A DNA stretch of 64,000 nt from Rhabdophis nuchalis. Taxonomy: Eukaryota; Chordata; Lepidosauria; Squamata; Natricidae. The DNA is taken from contig CM077647.1 in the NCBI GenBank assembly GCA_039707465.1, forward strand, positions 117,616,610 through 117,680,609, in the 5' to 3' direction. Of the stretch, positions 1 to 10,796 are shown piece by piece; the stretch's first letter is position 1; each line of letters starts with the position of its first letter. The notes beneath the pieces were generated by a model that was not told the origin of the DNA, did not search any database, and worked only from the letters and a program-made list of their open reading frames with translations. Both the position numbers and the translations under genes were made by a program.

Positions 1-52
1 CATCTATCATCTAGATAGATCTATCTAACTGACTGTCTGTCTATCAAACTGA
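1..52. repeat. Degenerate TATC/TAGA microsatellite
   Basis: Runs of ctat/ctag tetranucleotides with interruptions fill the first 50 bases. The array may continue to the left of the window. Confidence 0.55.
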
Positions 53-439
53 TATAATTGACCAATACATACAGGTGAATCCAGGCAGCTTACAAAATTT
101 TGGAAATTTACTATTATAGTAGAAACCAATATTTTTAAAAAAAATCATGGTAGCAATAACACAATCAAAACAGCCCCGTCTCAATTCACAGTCCCCAGGC
201 CTGGTGAGGAAACCACATGTTTAGGACTTTTAGTTTTTAGGGGGGGGAAATAGGAGCCAATACCAGAAATCGTTTTGGTGGTCCCAAATACTCATCTTTA
301 ATTGATAGGACGTGAAATATGCTTTCCTATCCTGGTGAGCTACATGAATTTAATAGGGAAGAGGAGGTCCTCCAAATAGCTTCGCACCAAGAGATATTGG
401 GCTTTAAAGGTGATAACCAGCAACTTGAATTGACCCACA

Positions 440-905
440 AGTAGATTAACAAGCGCAAATCCTGCAGAAGAGTTGACAAATGTGCAAGTCTAGGCTTGCA
501 CAAAACTGTTCAGATTGCTTTCTGAACTGAATATTCTTCAAGGACAACCCCATGTAGAGAATACTGCAATAATCCAGACAGGAGGTGGTTAGGGCATAGG
601 TGACTACGAGAAAGTCACATTGGTCCAGGAATGGACATAACTGGTACATGACACTAAGATATGCAAAGGCCCTCCTGACCACGATTGCCACTTGTTCCTT
701 GAGCAGGAGTCATAAGTTCAGGAGAACCACCAGATTACCTACCGGATCTGTCTGGGATGGTGCAGATGGTGCTCCATGATAAAAGATGGTAATTATCCAA
801 GAGTCAAAAAACCCTAGATCAGATCCATTCTGTCTTACCAGTTTTAGCCTTTTGCTCCCCATCCAGACATTGACTAAATCCAGGCGCTGAGAGAGGGCAG
901 CCACA
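440..905 (-). mobile_element. L2-type LINE fragment (RT 3' portion)
   Basis: Read on the minus strand, broken frames give peptides typical of the end of an L2 reverse transcriptase, including 'WMGSKRLKL' and 'TTSCLDYCSILYMGL'. The latter resembles the [14 protein letters not shown] motif that is intact in the L2 copy at 57.9-60.4 kb. The reading frame is interrupted and both ends are missing, so this is an old dead fragment. Confidence 0.7.
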
Positions 906-1165
906 GCTTCTCACCATGGCAGAGATATACAGCTGTATGAGAACTATCTTTGTGCCTTCAACGGGCCGTCACGGAACAATACATTTCAGTGATGACAGAT
1001 ATGAATATCTAATTTAACATAAGGGCTGAAAAAAAGTTTCCCAGAAATGTCAAGGTAAAAGATTACTTACACAAAGTCGATGCGATGGGAAGATCTGCAG
1101 GAAGGATCAGAAAGGAATGGAATAAATATTAACGCTAGCCTGTTTCCATTCTGACTTATACAGAT

Positions 1166-1460
1166 CAGTGGTGGGTTGCAGGTGGTATCCCCCAGTACAG
1201 GCCTACCAGAGTACCAGATACCGTTCCAGTACAGTGCTCCAGAGGGCCCGCCTGCCTGCCCTCGCTCCTTACCTGTGTTTTAAAGCTTCTGTGCTGCCGC
1301 ACACGCACATGGCGCGTACAGAGCCTGCACGACGCTCCACGGAGCAGCTGGAGCATTGTGGAGACACTAAGACGCATGCGTGCGCTGCACGCATCCATGA
1401 GGACACTGCCGGCCTCATTCCAACTGTACTGGTTGGAATGGGATTTGAAACCCTCTACTG
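1166..1460. mobile_element. Non-autonomous hAT-like element with perfect 8-bp TSD
   Basis: The element begins cagtggtgggttgca and ends gaaaccctctactg, which are imperfect inverted termini. It is flanked on both sides by the identical octamer atacagat (1158-1165 and 1461-1468). The 295-bp interior is GC-richer than its surroundings and has no transposase. An 8-bp duplication with CAG..CTG ends is the hAT pattern. Confidence 0.8.
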
Positions 1461-1704
1461 ATACAGATCCTACACATACACTTCTGGGAACTTACAAAAT
1501 ATCTGTACACCTTTACTTCCTTTAGATTCATGAAAGGATTTTTCAGGGCAGGCACAATATCCTCCCAACTGTGTTACTATATGGCAATTGTACCAAATTC
1601 CTCTATCTCAGCATGCTGGCTGGAAAATTCTGGATGCTGAAGCCCACCCATCTCAAACATGCTGAGACATGTTTGAGATGGACACCATAGCCTCCTCCCC
1701 CCAG

Positions 1705-2110
1705 ATAATTCTCACTTAACCACTAGTCACTTAATGACCATTCAAAGTTACAACAGACCCCAGAAAAGTTAGTTATGACCAATCCTTGAAGCTACAACAG
1801 CCAAACAGACACACACAGTCATGTGATTGCATTTTAGGCAGTAGGCAACGGGTTTGCATTTATATCAGTTGCAGTGTCCTGTGGTTATGTGACCATGACT
1901 TGTCACATTTTTTTTCTTTGACCAATTTCTGATATTTTTTGCCAGTTTTAGACAAAAATGCCCATTCTGGAGAATAAATTCACTTAATCACCACAAGATT
2001 TATCCACAAGATTTTCTTAATGACCATGATACTAGCTTTATTACCATGATTAGAAATGGTGGTAAAATTAAGTCAGGTGACCTGCTTAATGGCTGCAAAG
2101 ATTAATGATC
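1705..2110. repeat. Dispersed squamate repeat ('cttaatgacc' family), old copy
   Basis: Recurrent phrases such as cacttaatgaccattcaaag, agtcatgtgattgcat and cacttaatcacc also occur at 5478-6030, 43250-43400 and 51085-51360. The family has no coding capacity here. Its class is not determined from the sequence alone; a non-autonomous DNA transposon is my guess. Confidence 0.55.
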
Positions 2111-2589
2111 AAAACTCCAGATTCAAATGTGGTTCTTGTGAGGACTTCCTATTTTAAGTGTACCTGAGAGACCAGGGTATTTTTTATACTTTTTACTTTC
2201 AGTCTCAAATTTTGAAAACATAACAACCAGATTTCTTATCACAGCAGTTAAAATGAAGCAGCAATTAACATAAGACATTTTAACTGTTTGATTTCTCTGA
2301 AATTTGTTGAAATTTAAAGAGCCTTGGTGGAAGTTACATTGCTCTGATTTCCAACAAGAACATAAATAGTGTTTACACAGCCCATTTTAAATAGATATAA
2401 TATCTTCATTATGAAAACTTTGTCTTGGAATCTGTCAAATTGGCTTGCAGGCCAGCAGCAGTAACAACTTTATTTTCCACTAGCTATACCCAGCCACGCG
2501 TTGCTGTGGCCCAATCTGGTTAAATGGCCAACCAATCTGTGTGTAGATCTACACCTGCACACATACACACAACCACCATATAAACCCCA

Positions 2590-3164
2590 ACCTACCTACC
2601 TACTGTATTTCTCCCTCTCTATCTATCCCTCTACCTATCTACCTACCTACTGTATTTCTCCCTCTCTATTTCTCTACCTACCTACTGTATTTCTCCCTCC
2701 CTATCTATCCCCCTTCCTACCTACCTACTGTATTTCTCCCTATCTATCTATCCCCCTACCTACCTAACCTACCTACTGTATTTCTCCCTGTCTATCCCTC
2801 TACGTACCTACCTACTGTATTTCTTCCTTTCTCCCTCTACTTACCTACCTACCTACTGTAATTCTCCCTCTCTATCTATCTCCCTATCTCCCTACCTACC
2901 TACCTACCTACTGTATTTGTCCCTATCTATTCACCTACCTACCTACCTACTATATTTCTTCCTTTCTCCCTCTACCTACCTACCTACCTACTGTATTTCT
3001 CCCTCTCTATCTATCACCCTACCTACCTACTGTTTTTCTCCCTATCTATCTCCCTATCTATCTCCCTATCTATCTACCTACCTACCTACCTATCTACCTA
3101 CCTACCTACCTACCTACCGTATTTCTCCCTCTCTTTCTATTCCCCTATTTACCTACCTACTGTA
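2590..3164 (+). repeat. ACCT-rich minisatellite array (copy 1)
   Basis: Units of roughly 35-50 bp combine (acct)n or (ctac)n with the conserved block tactgtatttctccctctc followed by tatctatccc. Units vary in length and in the number of ACCT steps. The array resumes after the CR1 insertion, at 3503-3532. Confidence 0.85.
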
Positions 3165-3502
3165 ATACAATAATACAATAGCAGAGTCCAACCCCCTGCC
3201 TAGGCAGGAAGCCCTATACCATTTCAGACAAATGGCTATCCAACATCTTTTTAAAGACTTGCAGTGTTGGGGCATTCACAACTTCTGGAGGCAAGTTGTT
3301 CCACTGGTTAATTGTTCTAACTGTCAGGAAATTCCTCTTCAGTTCTAAATTGCTTCTCTCCTTGATTAGCTTCCACCCATTGCTTCTTGTTCTGCCCTTT
3401 GAAGAATAGCTTTGGAGAATAGCTTGACTTCCTCTTCTTTGTGGCAACCCCTGAGATATTGGAAGGCTGCTATCATCTCTCCCCTAGTCCCTCTTTTATT
3501 AA
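3165..3502 (-). mobile_element. CR1 LINE 3' end, nested insertion
   Basis: The minus strand encodes the tail of the CR1 ORF2 product, with 'SNLELKRNFLTVRTINQWN' and 'LPPEVVNAPTLQVFKKML'. It ends with a short (atacaat)n-type 3' tail at 3165-3180. The hexamer actgta flanks both sides (3159-3164 and 3503-3508), and the host array motif resumes directly afterwards. Severe 5' truncation is usual for CR1. Confidence 0.8.
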
Positions 3503-4539
3503 ACTGTATTTCTCCCCCCCCCCCTCTCTCTATGGGCCACCTGGGAGTTTGCTATCCTCTGTGCCTTGTCTTGGCCCTTTTAGGCCTCCGTACAGTGTTC
3601 TTGAGGAAATGACTGTTGGAAATGCCAGGAGGAGTTACAGGGAGGTGAAAACATGATCAGTGGGTACATTTTACATTTGTGTACCTTGCACATGACACAC
3701 GTGTGCTAGCCACAAAATAGGTAGGTATTCTATTATCGGAAGTCCTTGGAAACATTGTGTCAAAATTTGGTGTAAATTAGTGCAGTAGTTTTTGAGATTA
3801 GCGGCTTCGTACAAACTATTTAATATTTTTATTTATATAGATTATATCTTCCAGGTGGCATTAACTCATTTCCATAATAAATGCCTTTCCAGAAGAGCAT
3901 TCCGGCTGGGAATTTTGGAGGTGATGTCATGACATCTGGAATGTGCCAGAATAACACAACCTATTCTACCTTTCCCCACCATCATTCCAATACCTATTGT
4001 GTGATATCTCCTCTGTTTAGATTAGGGAGTGCAAGAAAGAGACCTCCAATAAACGGTGTAACATGGTTCAAATAGCAAGGATAGAATAATTATGACTTAC
4101 CGGTAATTCAACAGAATAATGTAGTGGGTTGACTAAAAGTTGAATGCGGTTACAATTTCCTATGTGTTAAGCAACTGAGTTTTATCTTTCTAGGAATTGC
4201 ATTTAAGGGAATTTCTTCTGCAACATTACTAAAATTAAATGGCATTAATGCTTTAATGCAATAACTATTATTGATGAATAACTTCTTGTGCTTACCAATT
4301 GTGCATACTGAGTTCCATACTTTGACACAGGATAGGCAACTGTAATCTGTTCAAGATATATTAAGAAAATATATGGTTATTACATGATTTGATAGTTAAA
4401 GGGGAGGGCACACCACTGAGATATATATATATGTGTGTATCTTTAGGAATTTAAGGAAGGGCGGCATCTACGCAGCCACAGACCGAAGTCTGAAGATAGC
4501 AAGTGAGACCCTACTGAAATTTTGCAAAGACAATCTCAT

Positions 4540-4663
4540 TCTTACACAGGAAAACACCCAAATACACAAGACCAGCATGCATATATACATATACATACAC
4601 ACACACACACACACACATAAAGTTCCGGAGATCATTATGTCGGTTTCATATAACATACATACA

Positions 4664-4697
<34 letters not shown>

Positions 4698-4728
4698 CAT
4701 ACATACAAATACATATATATAGATGAAT
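4540..4728. repeat. (AC)n and (CATA)n microsatellites with flanking unique modules
   Basis: An (ac)n run lies at about 4597-4617 and a (cata)n run at about 4652-4705. The module before the first (ctcattcttacacaggaaaa and aacacccaaatacacaagac) matches the arms of the foldback at 49746-49874, which also sits beside an (AC)n tract and a (TATG)n tract. Confidence 0.75.
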
Positions 4729-4909
4729 GAAACCGACATAATGATCTCCGGAACTTTAAAATATATTTAAAATATATTGCTCACTGAGCTTTCGTTAGCA
4801 ACTGCTAATATCGTTAGTGTAAACAGTTGTTAGCAGTTGCTAATGAAAGCTCAGTGAACAATATATTTTAAATATATTTTAAAGTTCCGGAGATCATTAT
4901 GTTGGTTTC
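4729..4909. repeat. 80-bp-arm foldback (inverted repeat)
   Basis: The left arm at 4729-4808 pairs with the right arm at 4830-4909 around a 21-base spacer. I count 3 mismatches in 80 positions. The outer part of the arm (agttccggagatcattatgt) occurs a third time, in the right-arm orientation, at 4619-4649. Confidence 0.85.
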
Positions 4910-4939
4910 TTTTATAACTACACCTGGAACTCACATTTT

Positions 4940-5170
4940 TAGGACAATTCGCAATATATATATATGTGTGTGTCTGTGTGTGTGTGTTAGTTTTATGAGC
5001 TGATCAATAAATTTAAATTTGAGAGACCAAGATAGATCTATTTCAAGCTTATTAGCTCTCATCAGTTGGCCACACCCCACTGGGATTTGAACCGGGGCTG
5101 CAATACATCCAAGGCAGAAGCCTAGCAATACAGCCTATCCGGCTCTACCCATTGCATCAGCTAAGACGGG
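4940..5170 (-). mobile_element. tRNA-derived SINE, minus strand
   Basis: On the minus strand, 5165 down to about 5075 has a tRNA-like head: an A-box-like ttagctgatgcaatgggtag and a B-box-like ggttcaaatccc. A unique body follows, ending attgatcagctcataaaact and then an (AC)n/(TA)n tail. The same tail phrase precedes the (AC)n tract at 49660-49712. I do not see a foldable functional tRNA, so I call it a SINE head. Confidence 0.6.
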
Positions 5171-5477
5171 AGTATTTAGTATAGATAATTGTTTTTCATA
5201 ACTTCCTGTTAGAGCCCCATTAAGGGGGGAGACATACTGTTTCCCTCTCTGCCTTTCGGCTCATCACCAGAGACCATCTAGACAGAAAGCCAAGAATTCC
5301 GTTGTGTAATTTTTTTTATATGTGTGTTATGTTTTTGAGCTGATAACCAGAAGGTCTCAAATGTTGATCACTGAATTCAAAAAACAGTTTTCCCCACAAA
5401 TCTTTTCTCTCAAGAAAACCACAGAAAAAGGAGGAGGAGGAGGAGGAGAAAGAGGAAATATGGGACTGGGAGAGTAC

Positions 5478-6030
5478 AGGCAGTCCTTCACCCAAAAAAT
5501 GTTATTTAATGAGCATTCAAAGTTTCAACAGCACTGAAAGAAATGATTTATGACTGGTCCCTCCATTTAATGGCCATTTCAGCATCCCCACAATCATGTG
5601 ATTGAAATTTGGATAGTTGCCAATTGGCATGTTTTTATGACAATTGCAAAATCCTGGGGTCATGTGATCACCATTTGAGACCTTCCCAGCTGGCTACCAG
5701 CTATCAAAGTTAATAGCAATAGCACTTAGACTTATATACCACTTTGCAGTGCTTTACGGCCCTGTCTAAACGATTTACAGAGTCAGCGTATTGCCTCCAA
5801 CAATTTGGTTCCTCATTTTACCCACCTCGGAAGGATGGAAGGCTGAGTCAACCTTGAGCATGATGGGATTTGAACTGCCAAATTGCAGGCAACCGAAAGT
5901 CATGTTGGAAACTGGATTCACTTAATGAGAACATAATTCACTTAGCAACTGCAGTGATTAGCTTTACAACTGTGGCAAAAAAGGTGGTAAAATCAGATGC
6001 AATACACTTAACTGCATGGCTTAGTAACAG
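5478..6030. repeat. Dispersed 'cttaatgacc' family copy with a nested repeat
   Basis: This copy has catttaatggccatttcagc, acaatcatgtgattgaaatt and cttaatgagaacataattca, the same family as 1705-2110. It is split at about 5709-5895 by a second repeat. That repeat begins agcaatagcacttagactta, contains cattttacccacctcggaag and ends gggatttgaactgccaaatt. Confidence 0.6.
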
Positions 6031-6039
6031 AAATTTAAG

Positions 6040-8090
6040 TGGTTGTATCTGTATAACATTAGGTCCTTGTTTCAAAAAAGCTAAGTACTACCAATGTACC
6101 ATATGTTACCTATTTAACCTCTGCCCTGCTGTACTTTTTAGGACTTGGATGCCAGCTGAACATAATACAACAGTCATTATCTTATATGCCTAATTTGAAA
6201 TTTTCTTCTTTATTGTTTAGGAACATAACCCTAATCAATGTTATTTTAATATAAATTATGTATGGAAGAAGAAAATGTGGTCCCCTTTTGTCTTCTTAGT
6301 TAGACTTTAAGTAGTGTGCGTTTTATTCATAACAAAAACTCAGCAGCAAAAGGACAACTGAAGTGGAAAGGCTACTTCTACATGAAACATAGTCATAATT
6401 ACTCTGCTTAGAGGAGAAAATTTTCCCTACGGATTTCTTATAATTTTGCTAATAAAAATGCCTTCATTTAAAAGACAGATTTATGGTGTGCCCAGTTTGG
6501 TATATGTAAATTAGTACTCAAATTTGGAACTCTTTAATTCTCCATAAAAGATGATTGATTCTATTCATTACATTCAGATGGGAAAAAAAAAGTCTGTTCA
6601 CTGTCAGTCAGCCAAAAATATTATTTAGTGGCATTAAGAAAGTCTGCCGCTCTTGCCATGTTTCAAAAATATATATTTCTCAAGAAGCTTCTTATTACTT
6701 CAAGGTCCGAGTAAGTCAAGTCAACATGTTTTCCTTCACCATTAAGGCATTTAAATCAGACATATTTAGTACTACAAATACAAGGAATCTTCTTTCTTGA
6801 TTATTTTGTTGCCAAGACTTTCCCTTTAGCTCGATCCCAGCCAACCTTCTCTGCAATAGGGTAGCTTTTACAGTTGTCCCTTGGTTTATCTTATGAATGA
6901 CTGTAAATCAGGACTCCTGACACTGTGAGTTGTCACATGGGGGGCAGAGAGGTCTAAAACAAACATGAAATATTTTAGGAAATCTAACAAGGCTCCAACT
7001 GTGCTTCATCCTCTGATGAAAAAAAACTTTTTGTATAAAAAAACCTCTCTTCCCAGGAAGAAAAAGAGCCAGGGTGAAAATGAATTGGGCCTAACTTATT
7101 AAAGAGACCTCAATGCAGGCTTTCCTTAGGAGGAGCTGCAAAAGGCAGGTTGTTCCTGCTGAGTGAGAGCATTGTAGCTAGGGAGGCAGAAGGAAAGAGC
7201 TGCAATGACTCTGGCTGGAGTTTCTGCCAAAATGACTGAAAGACTCAGTGGGGGATTCTGGCTTTTTTCCATTTTTTGCTTCCAGCCATAAAAAAAGCTT
7301 GGAAATTGGGCAAGAGTTAGCATGCATTAATATGTCTTCCCTGGAAACTGACCTTCCTTCAGAAAGACAGCCTGTATCCTTCCAATTATACTATGCACCC
7401 AAACCCAGTATACATAAATCTGTCAATGGCTGGTTTAGTTCCACTTTCACAGTATCTGGAGTGCCCAATTATAGACTGAAGCGTAATAATTTGAAACGCC
7501 ATGAATTCATAATTTTATTTCATGAAGAGGAATTGCATTCACTTAATAGTGCCTCAAGATTTGAGAATCCCTATTGTGGATTATGGTGAGGTTAATGTTT
7601 CAGTTTTCTGCTGTCACATATAGGGTTAGGTTGTAATTGTCACAAGAACCTCTAATCATCATTTGATCAACTATCACTAAACTGCAAATATTTCAAATAA
7701 ATAAATGATCAAAATTGGGGGAGTGGTAGTGGGCTTTGATGAGTGTAAACTCTTCTGTGGGGTTCTGTTTGCAGGTTAATTACCTGGATAAGACCTCAGG
7801 GAGCACCTCTTGCAGGTAGCTACTCTGTTTTCTCCATTTTTTCTTGCATGACCATGAATTAATTATGCACTAATATACTGGACATATTTCAACATCAAAA
7901 AGAAGATACAAATTTTAGATATAAGCATTCCCTGGTACAATGTACAACTGCGTATGATATCATAAAAGATGAGATGCTGTATTTTTAAAACAAAAATTGG
8001 CCCCAATATTTTGTGGGGGAGGATGGACAAATGGTGAGGTGAAATTTAAATTGTAGGAATTTGTGAAGAGACAGTTGCTTGTCTCTCTAA
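6040..8090. other. AT-rich non-coding stretch
   Basis: No exon with convincing splice sites and no recognisable repeat boundary was found. A 113-residue open frame at 7248-7589 has no family resemblance that I can see and no flanking splice signals, so I leave it uncalled. Confidence 0.4.
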
Positions 8091-8092
8091 AG

Positions 8093-8225
8093 CAGGGGTG
8101 TCAAACTCACATTGTCACTTCATCATCACATGATGCATGGAATGTTTCCCCCCTTCTCTAAACCGGGGTGGCCATGGCCAGCATATGATGCATCTAGCCT
8201 GTGAGCTGTGAATTTGATACCCCGG
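8093..8225. mobile_element. Short hAT-like MITE
   Basis: The element starts caggggtgtcaaactcac and ends gtgaatttgataccccgg, which is an inverted match. Flanking octamers are ctctaaag (8085-8092) and ctctaagg (8226-8233), an 8-bp duplication with one mismatch. The ends match those of the element at 36424-36826. Confidence 0.75.
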
Positions 8226-9137
8226 CTCTAAGGAGATGTAGAAACACTGAGACTGTTTATTTCACCACTGATTCCTGGCTGTACATTGCAAATCACCACC
8301 AAAACTGTTTTCCTTTTGAAATACTGAAGCTCTGGAAAACTCGTAATTAGGGATTTTTCCTATTAGCAAGTCCTATGTAAATAAGTATAAGTATAATCTT
8401 TATTGTCATTGTACTTAAATACAACGAAATCTGGCTCTTGGTTCCTGATCTCATTAAGAATTCTGGCAGTTGAGGTCTACACATCTTAAAGTTGCCAAAA
8501 TTGTGAAACACTGCCCTAGAATATCCTGTGATATATTTTAATTTTACAGAATTATTAACCCTCCTCCTCCTCTCCTCACTCCGATTCTGGTGAGAAATTA
8601 AAAGGTGGACAGGTGATAGGCGGGGGACTGAATGCTGGCTTTTGTTCTGAAGACCAAAGGTAGATTTGGCTTATGGTTTTCTTGGCATTTTGACCCAAAA
8701 ACAGAAGCCAAAAATTACCTGTTCTTAAGAATTGGGAGTCACACTAGGGGTGACATGCTTATTCTTTGCTATGGAACTGGCATTTAAAATCCAGTCTCCA
8801 GACTCCAAAATTATCAGGAAATAAAAATAGTTTTGTGTTGCATTCAGAACAAAATGAAAGGATTATCTTGACAACTGAAACTAATTCACTATCAACTGTC
8901 AAGAAAAGGTGAGGATGGTTGCAATGGTGATCTACATTGAGAAGGACAAGCATTGGCTTATAGGCTGTATATTTGTCATTCTCCAGCACGCTTCTTTTTG
9001 CAATTTACTTTGCATGGGAATTGGGAAGACATGGGGTAGGGACAATTAATAAATAGCTGCTGTCTGGTTCTAGAACTTTTGATGAAGAAGAATATACAAT
9101 CCACTATTTCAAGATAAATTTGCTGTATGTTTTAAAC

Positions 9138-9473
9138 CAAGGGTGAAATGCTCTGAAATCTGCTACCAGTTTGCTTTACATGCATGCCCACCGCAGGTGC
9201 TAAGAAGCTTTTTCTTAGTCTGCAAAGGTAAGTAGAACAACGAGGGGGGGGGGGGAACAGCTGTGTCATGAGACTTAGATTAGCTAGAAAGCAGAATTTC
9301 CTGCTTTCTAGTGAATATAAATTGTGCAGCACAGCTGATTGTCATACAGCTGATGGTTGGAACTTTTAAAAACATTTTTAAAGCATTTTTTTACTACTGG
9401 TTCAGGTGAACCGGTAGCATTTTTTACTACTGGTTCCGTTGAACTAGCCCAAACAGGTAGCATTTCACCCCTG
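9138..9473. mobile_element. hAT-like MITE ('GTGAAATGCT' family)
   Basis: The left end is caagggtgaaatgct and the right end is the inverted form agcatttcacccctg. Both flanks carry gttttaaac (9129-9137 and 9474-9482), consistent with an 8-9 bp target duplication. A (g)n run lies inside at about 9244. A second copy in opposite orientation is at 43812-44065. Confidence 0.8.
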
Positions 9474-10070
9474 GTTTTAAACCCAAGGAACTTTGATTCT
9501 GGAACTTTGGCAAATACTCACAGATAAAAACATGAAAATTCCAAGCAAGAGGAAATACACATATCTGAATTTCATTATGCTGGATACCTGTCAAGAGAAA
9601 AAACAAAGAAACATTTTAACCACAAAGTATCTCCTTTTTAATTTCCCAGTTCAATTCAGTTCAATTTTATTACATCCTTTAGCCAAGAAAGTAAAACAGA
9701 GATAAAGGGGAAAATGAATCAAAATGCAGATAGATCAACAGCAGCAGCAACAACAACAAAAGGTTATAGGCCAATCCATTTTGTATTCTACTATAGATCT
9801 GCTGTGAAACCTAATATTAAATAACAACTTTTTGCAACATAGGTTGCATAAAACCTTGTCAGCAAACAGAAAATCAACATAGGAGCTTCTCTGATTGTCC
9901 AGAAATTGCTGATGGGGGAAAAAATAAGATTTAAATCTAATGTTGCATGAAACCTGTAGTATAAAAGAATGTATGCTACTGATTCTATCTCTTGTGAACC
10001 ATAGGAAAGACCATGAACCATTGGGAGTCTAAAACATCTACTGTAACTATGCAGAAGGATCAGCATTACA

Positions 10071-10796
10071 GTGCAGTACATAGTAGCAACTGTGAGAGGG
10101 ATCTTGGAATCCTAGTGGACAACCATTTAAATATGAGCCAGCAGTGTGCAGCAGCTGACAAAAAAGCCAACACAGTTCTAGGCTGCATAAACAGAGGGAT
10201 AGAATCTAGATCACGTGAAGTATTAATGCCACTGTATAGTGCCTTGGTAAGGCCACACTTGGAATACTGCATACAGTTTTGGTCTCCACGATATAGAAAA
10301 GACGTGGAGACTCTGGAAAGAATGCAGAGAAGAGCAACCAAGATGATTAGGGACTGGAGACTAAAACATATGAAGAACGGTTGCAGGAACTGGGTATGTC
10401 TAGTTTGATGAAGAGAAGGACCAGGGGAGACATGATAGCAGTGTTCCGATATCTCAGAGGGTGCCACATAGAAGAGGGAGTCAAACTATTCTCCAAGGCA
10501 CATGGGGGCAGGACAAGAAGCAATGGGTGGAAACTAATCAAGGAGAGAAGCAACTTAGAACTAAGGAGAAATTTCCTGACAGTTAGAACAATTAACCTCT
10601 GGAACAGCTTGCCTCCAGAAGTTGTGAATGCCCCAACCCAGGAAGTCTTTAAAAAGATATTAGATAGCCATTTGTCTGAAATGGTATAAGGTTCCTGCCC
10701 ACGCAGGGGGTTGGACTAGAAGACCTACAAGGTCCCTTCCAACTCTGCTGTATTGTATTGGTCCCTTCCAACTCTGTATTGTATTGTATTGTAATA
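10071..10796 (+). mobile_element. CR1 LINE, 5'-truncated
   Basis: The plus strand encodes the C-terminal part of the CR1 ORF2 product: '[20 protein letters not shown]', '[20 protein letters not shown]' and, after a frameshift near 10360, 'RRNFLTVRTINLWNSLPPE'. The 3' UTR has gggttggactagaagaccta and ccttccaactctgctgtatt, then a (gtatt)n tail to about 10796. The endonuclease and most of the RT are absent, so the copy is dead. Confidence 0.85.

Larger units (their letters stand above)
2480..3844 (+). mobile_element. Minisatellite-bearing dispersed element, copy 1 (interrupted by CR1)
   Basis: The 5' module starts ctagctatacccagccacgc and runs through tggccaaccaatctgtgtg. An ACCT-rich array follows (2590-3164). 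The 3' module carries ggaagtccttggaaacattg and agattagcggcttcgtac and ends ttttatttatatagatta. The same head, array and tail order is seen at 32912-34172, and a head-plus-array copy at 22570-23426. No protein-coding signal was found, and the family is unclassified by me. A minus-strand CR1 fragment is inserted in the array at 3165-3502. Confidence 0.7.

Noticed and set aside
5060..5165. tRNA gene candidate on the minus strand
   Set aside because: A- and B-box-like words are present, but I cannot fold a complete cloverleaf. It continues into a body and (AC)n tail, so it is treated as a SINE head.
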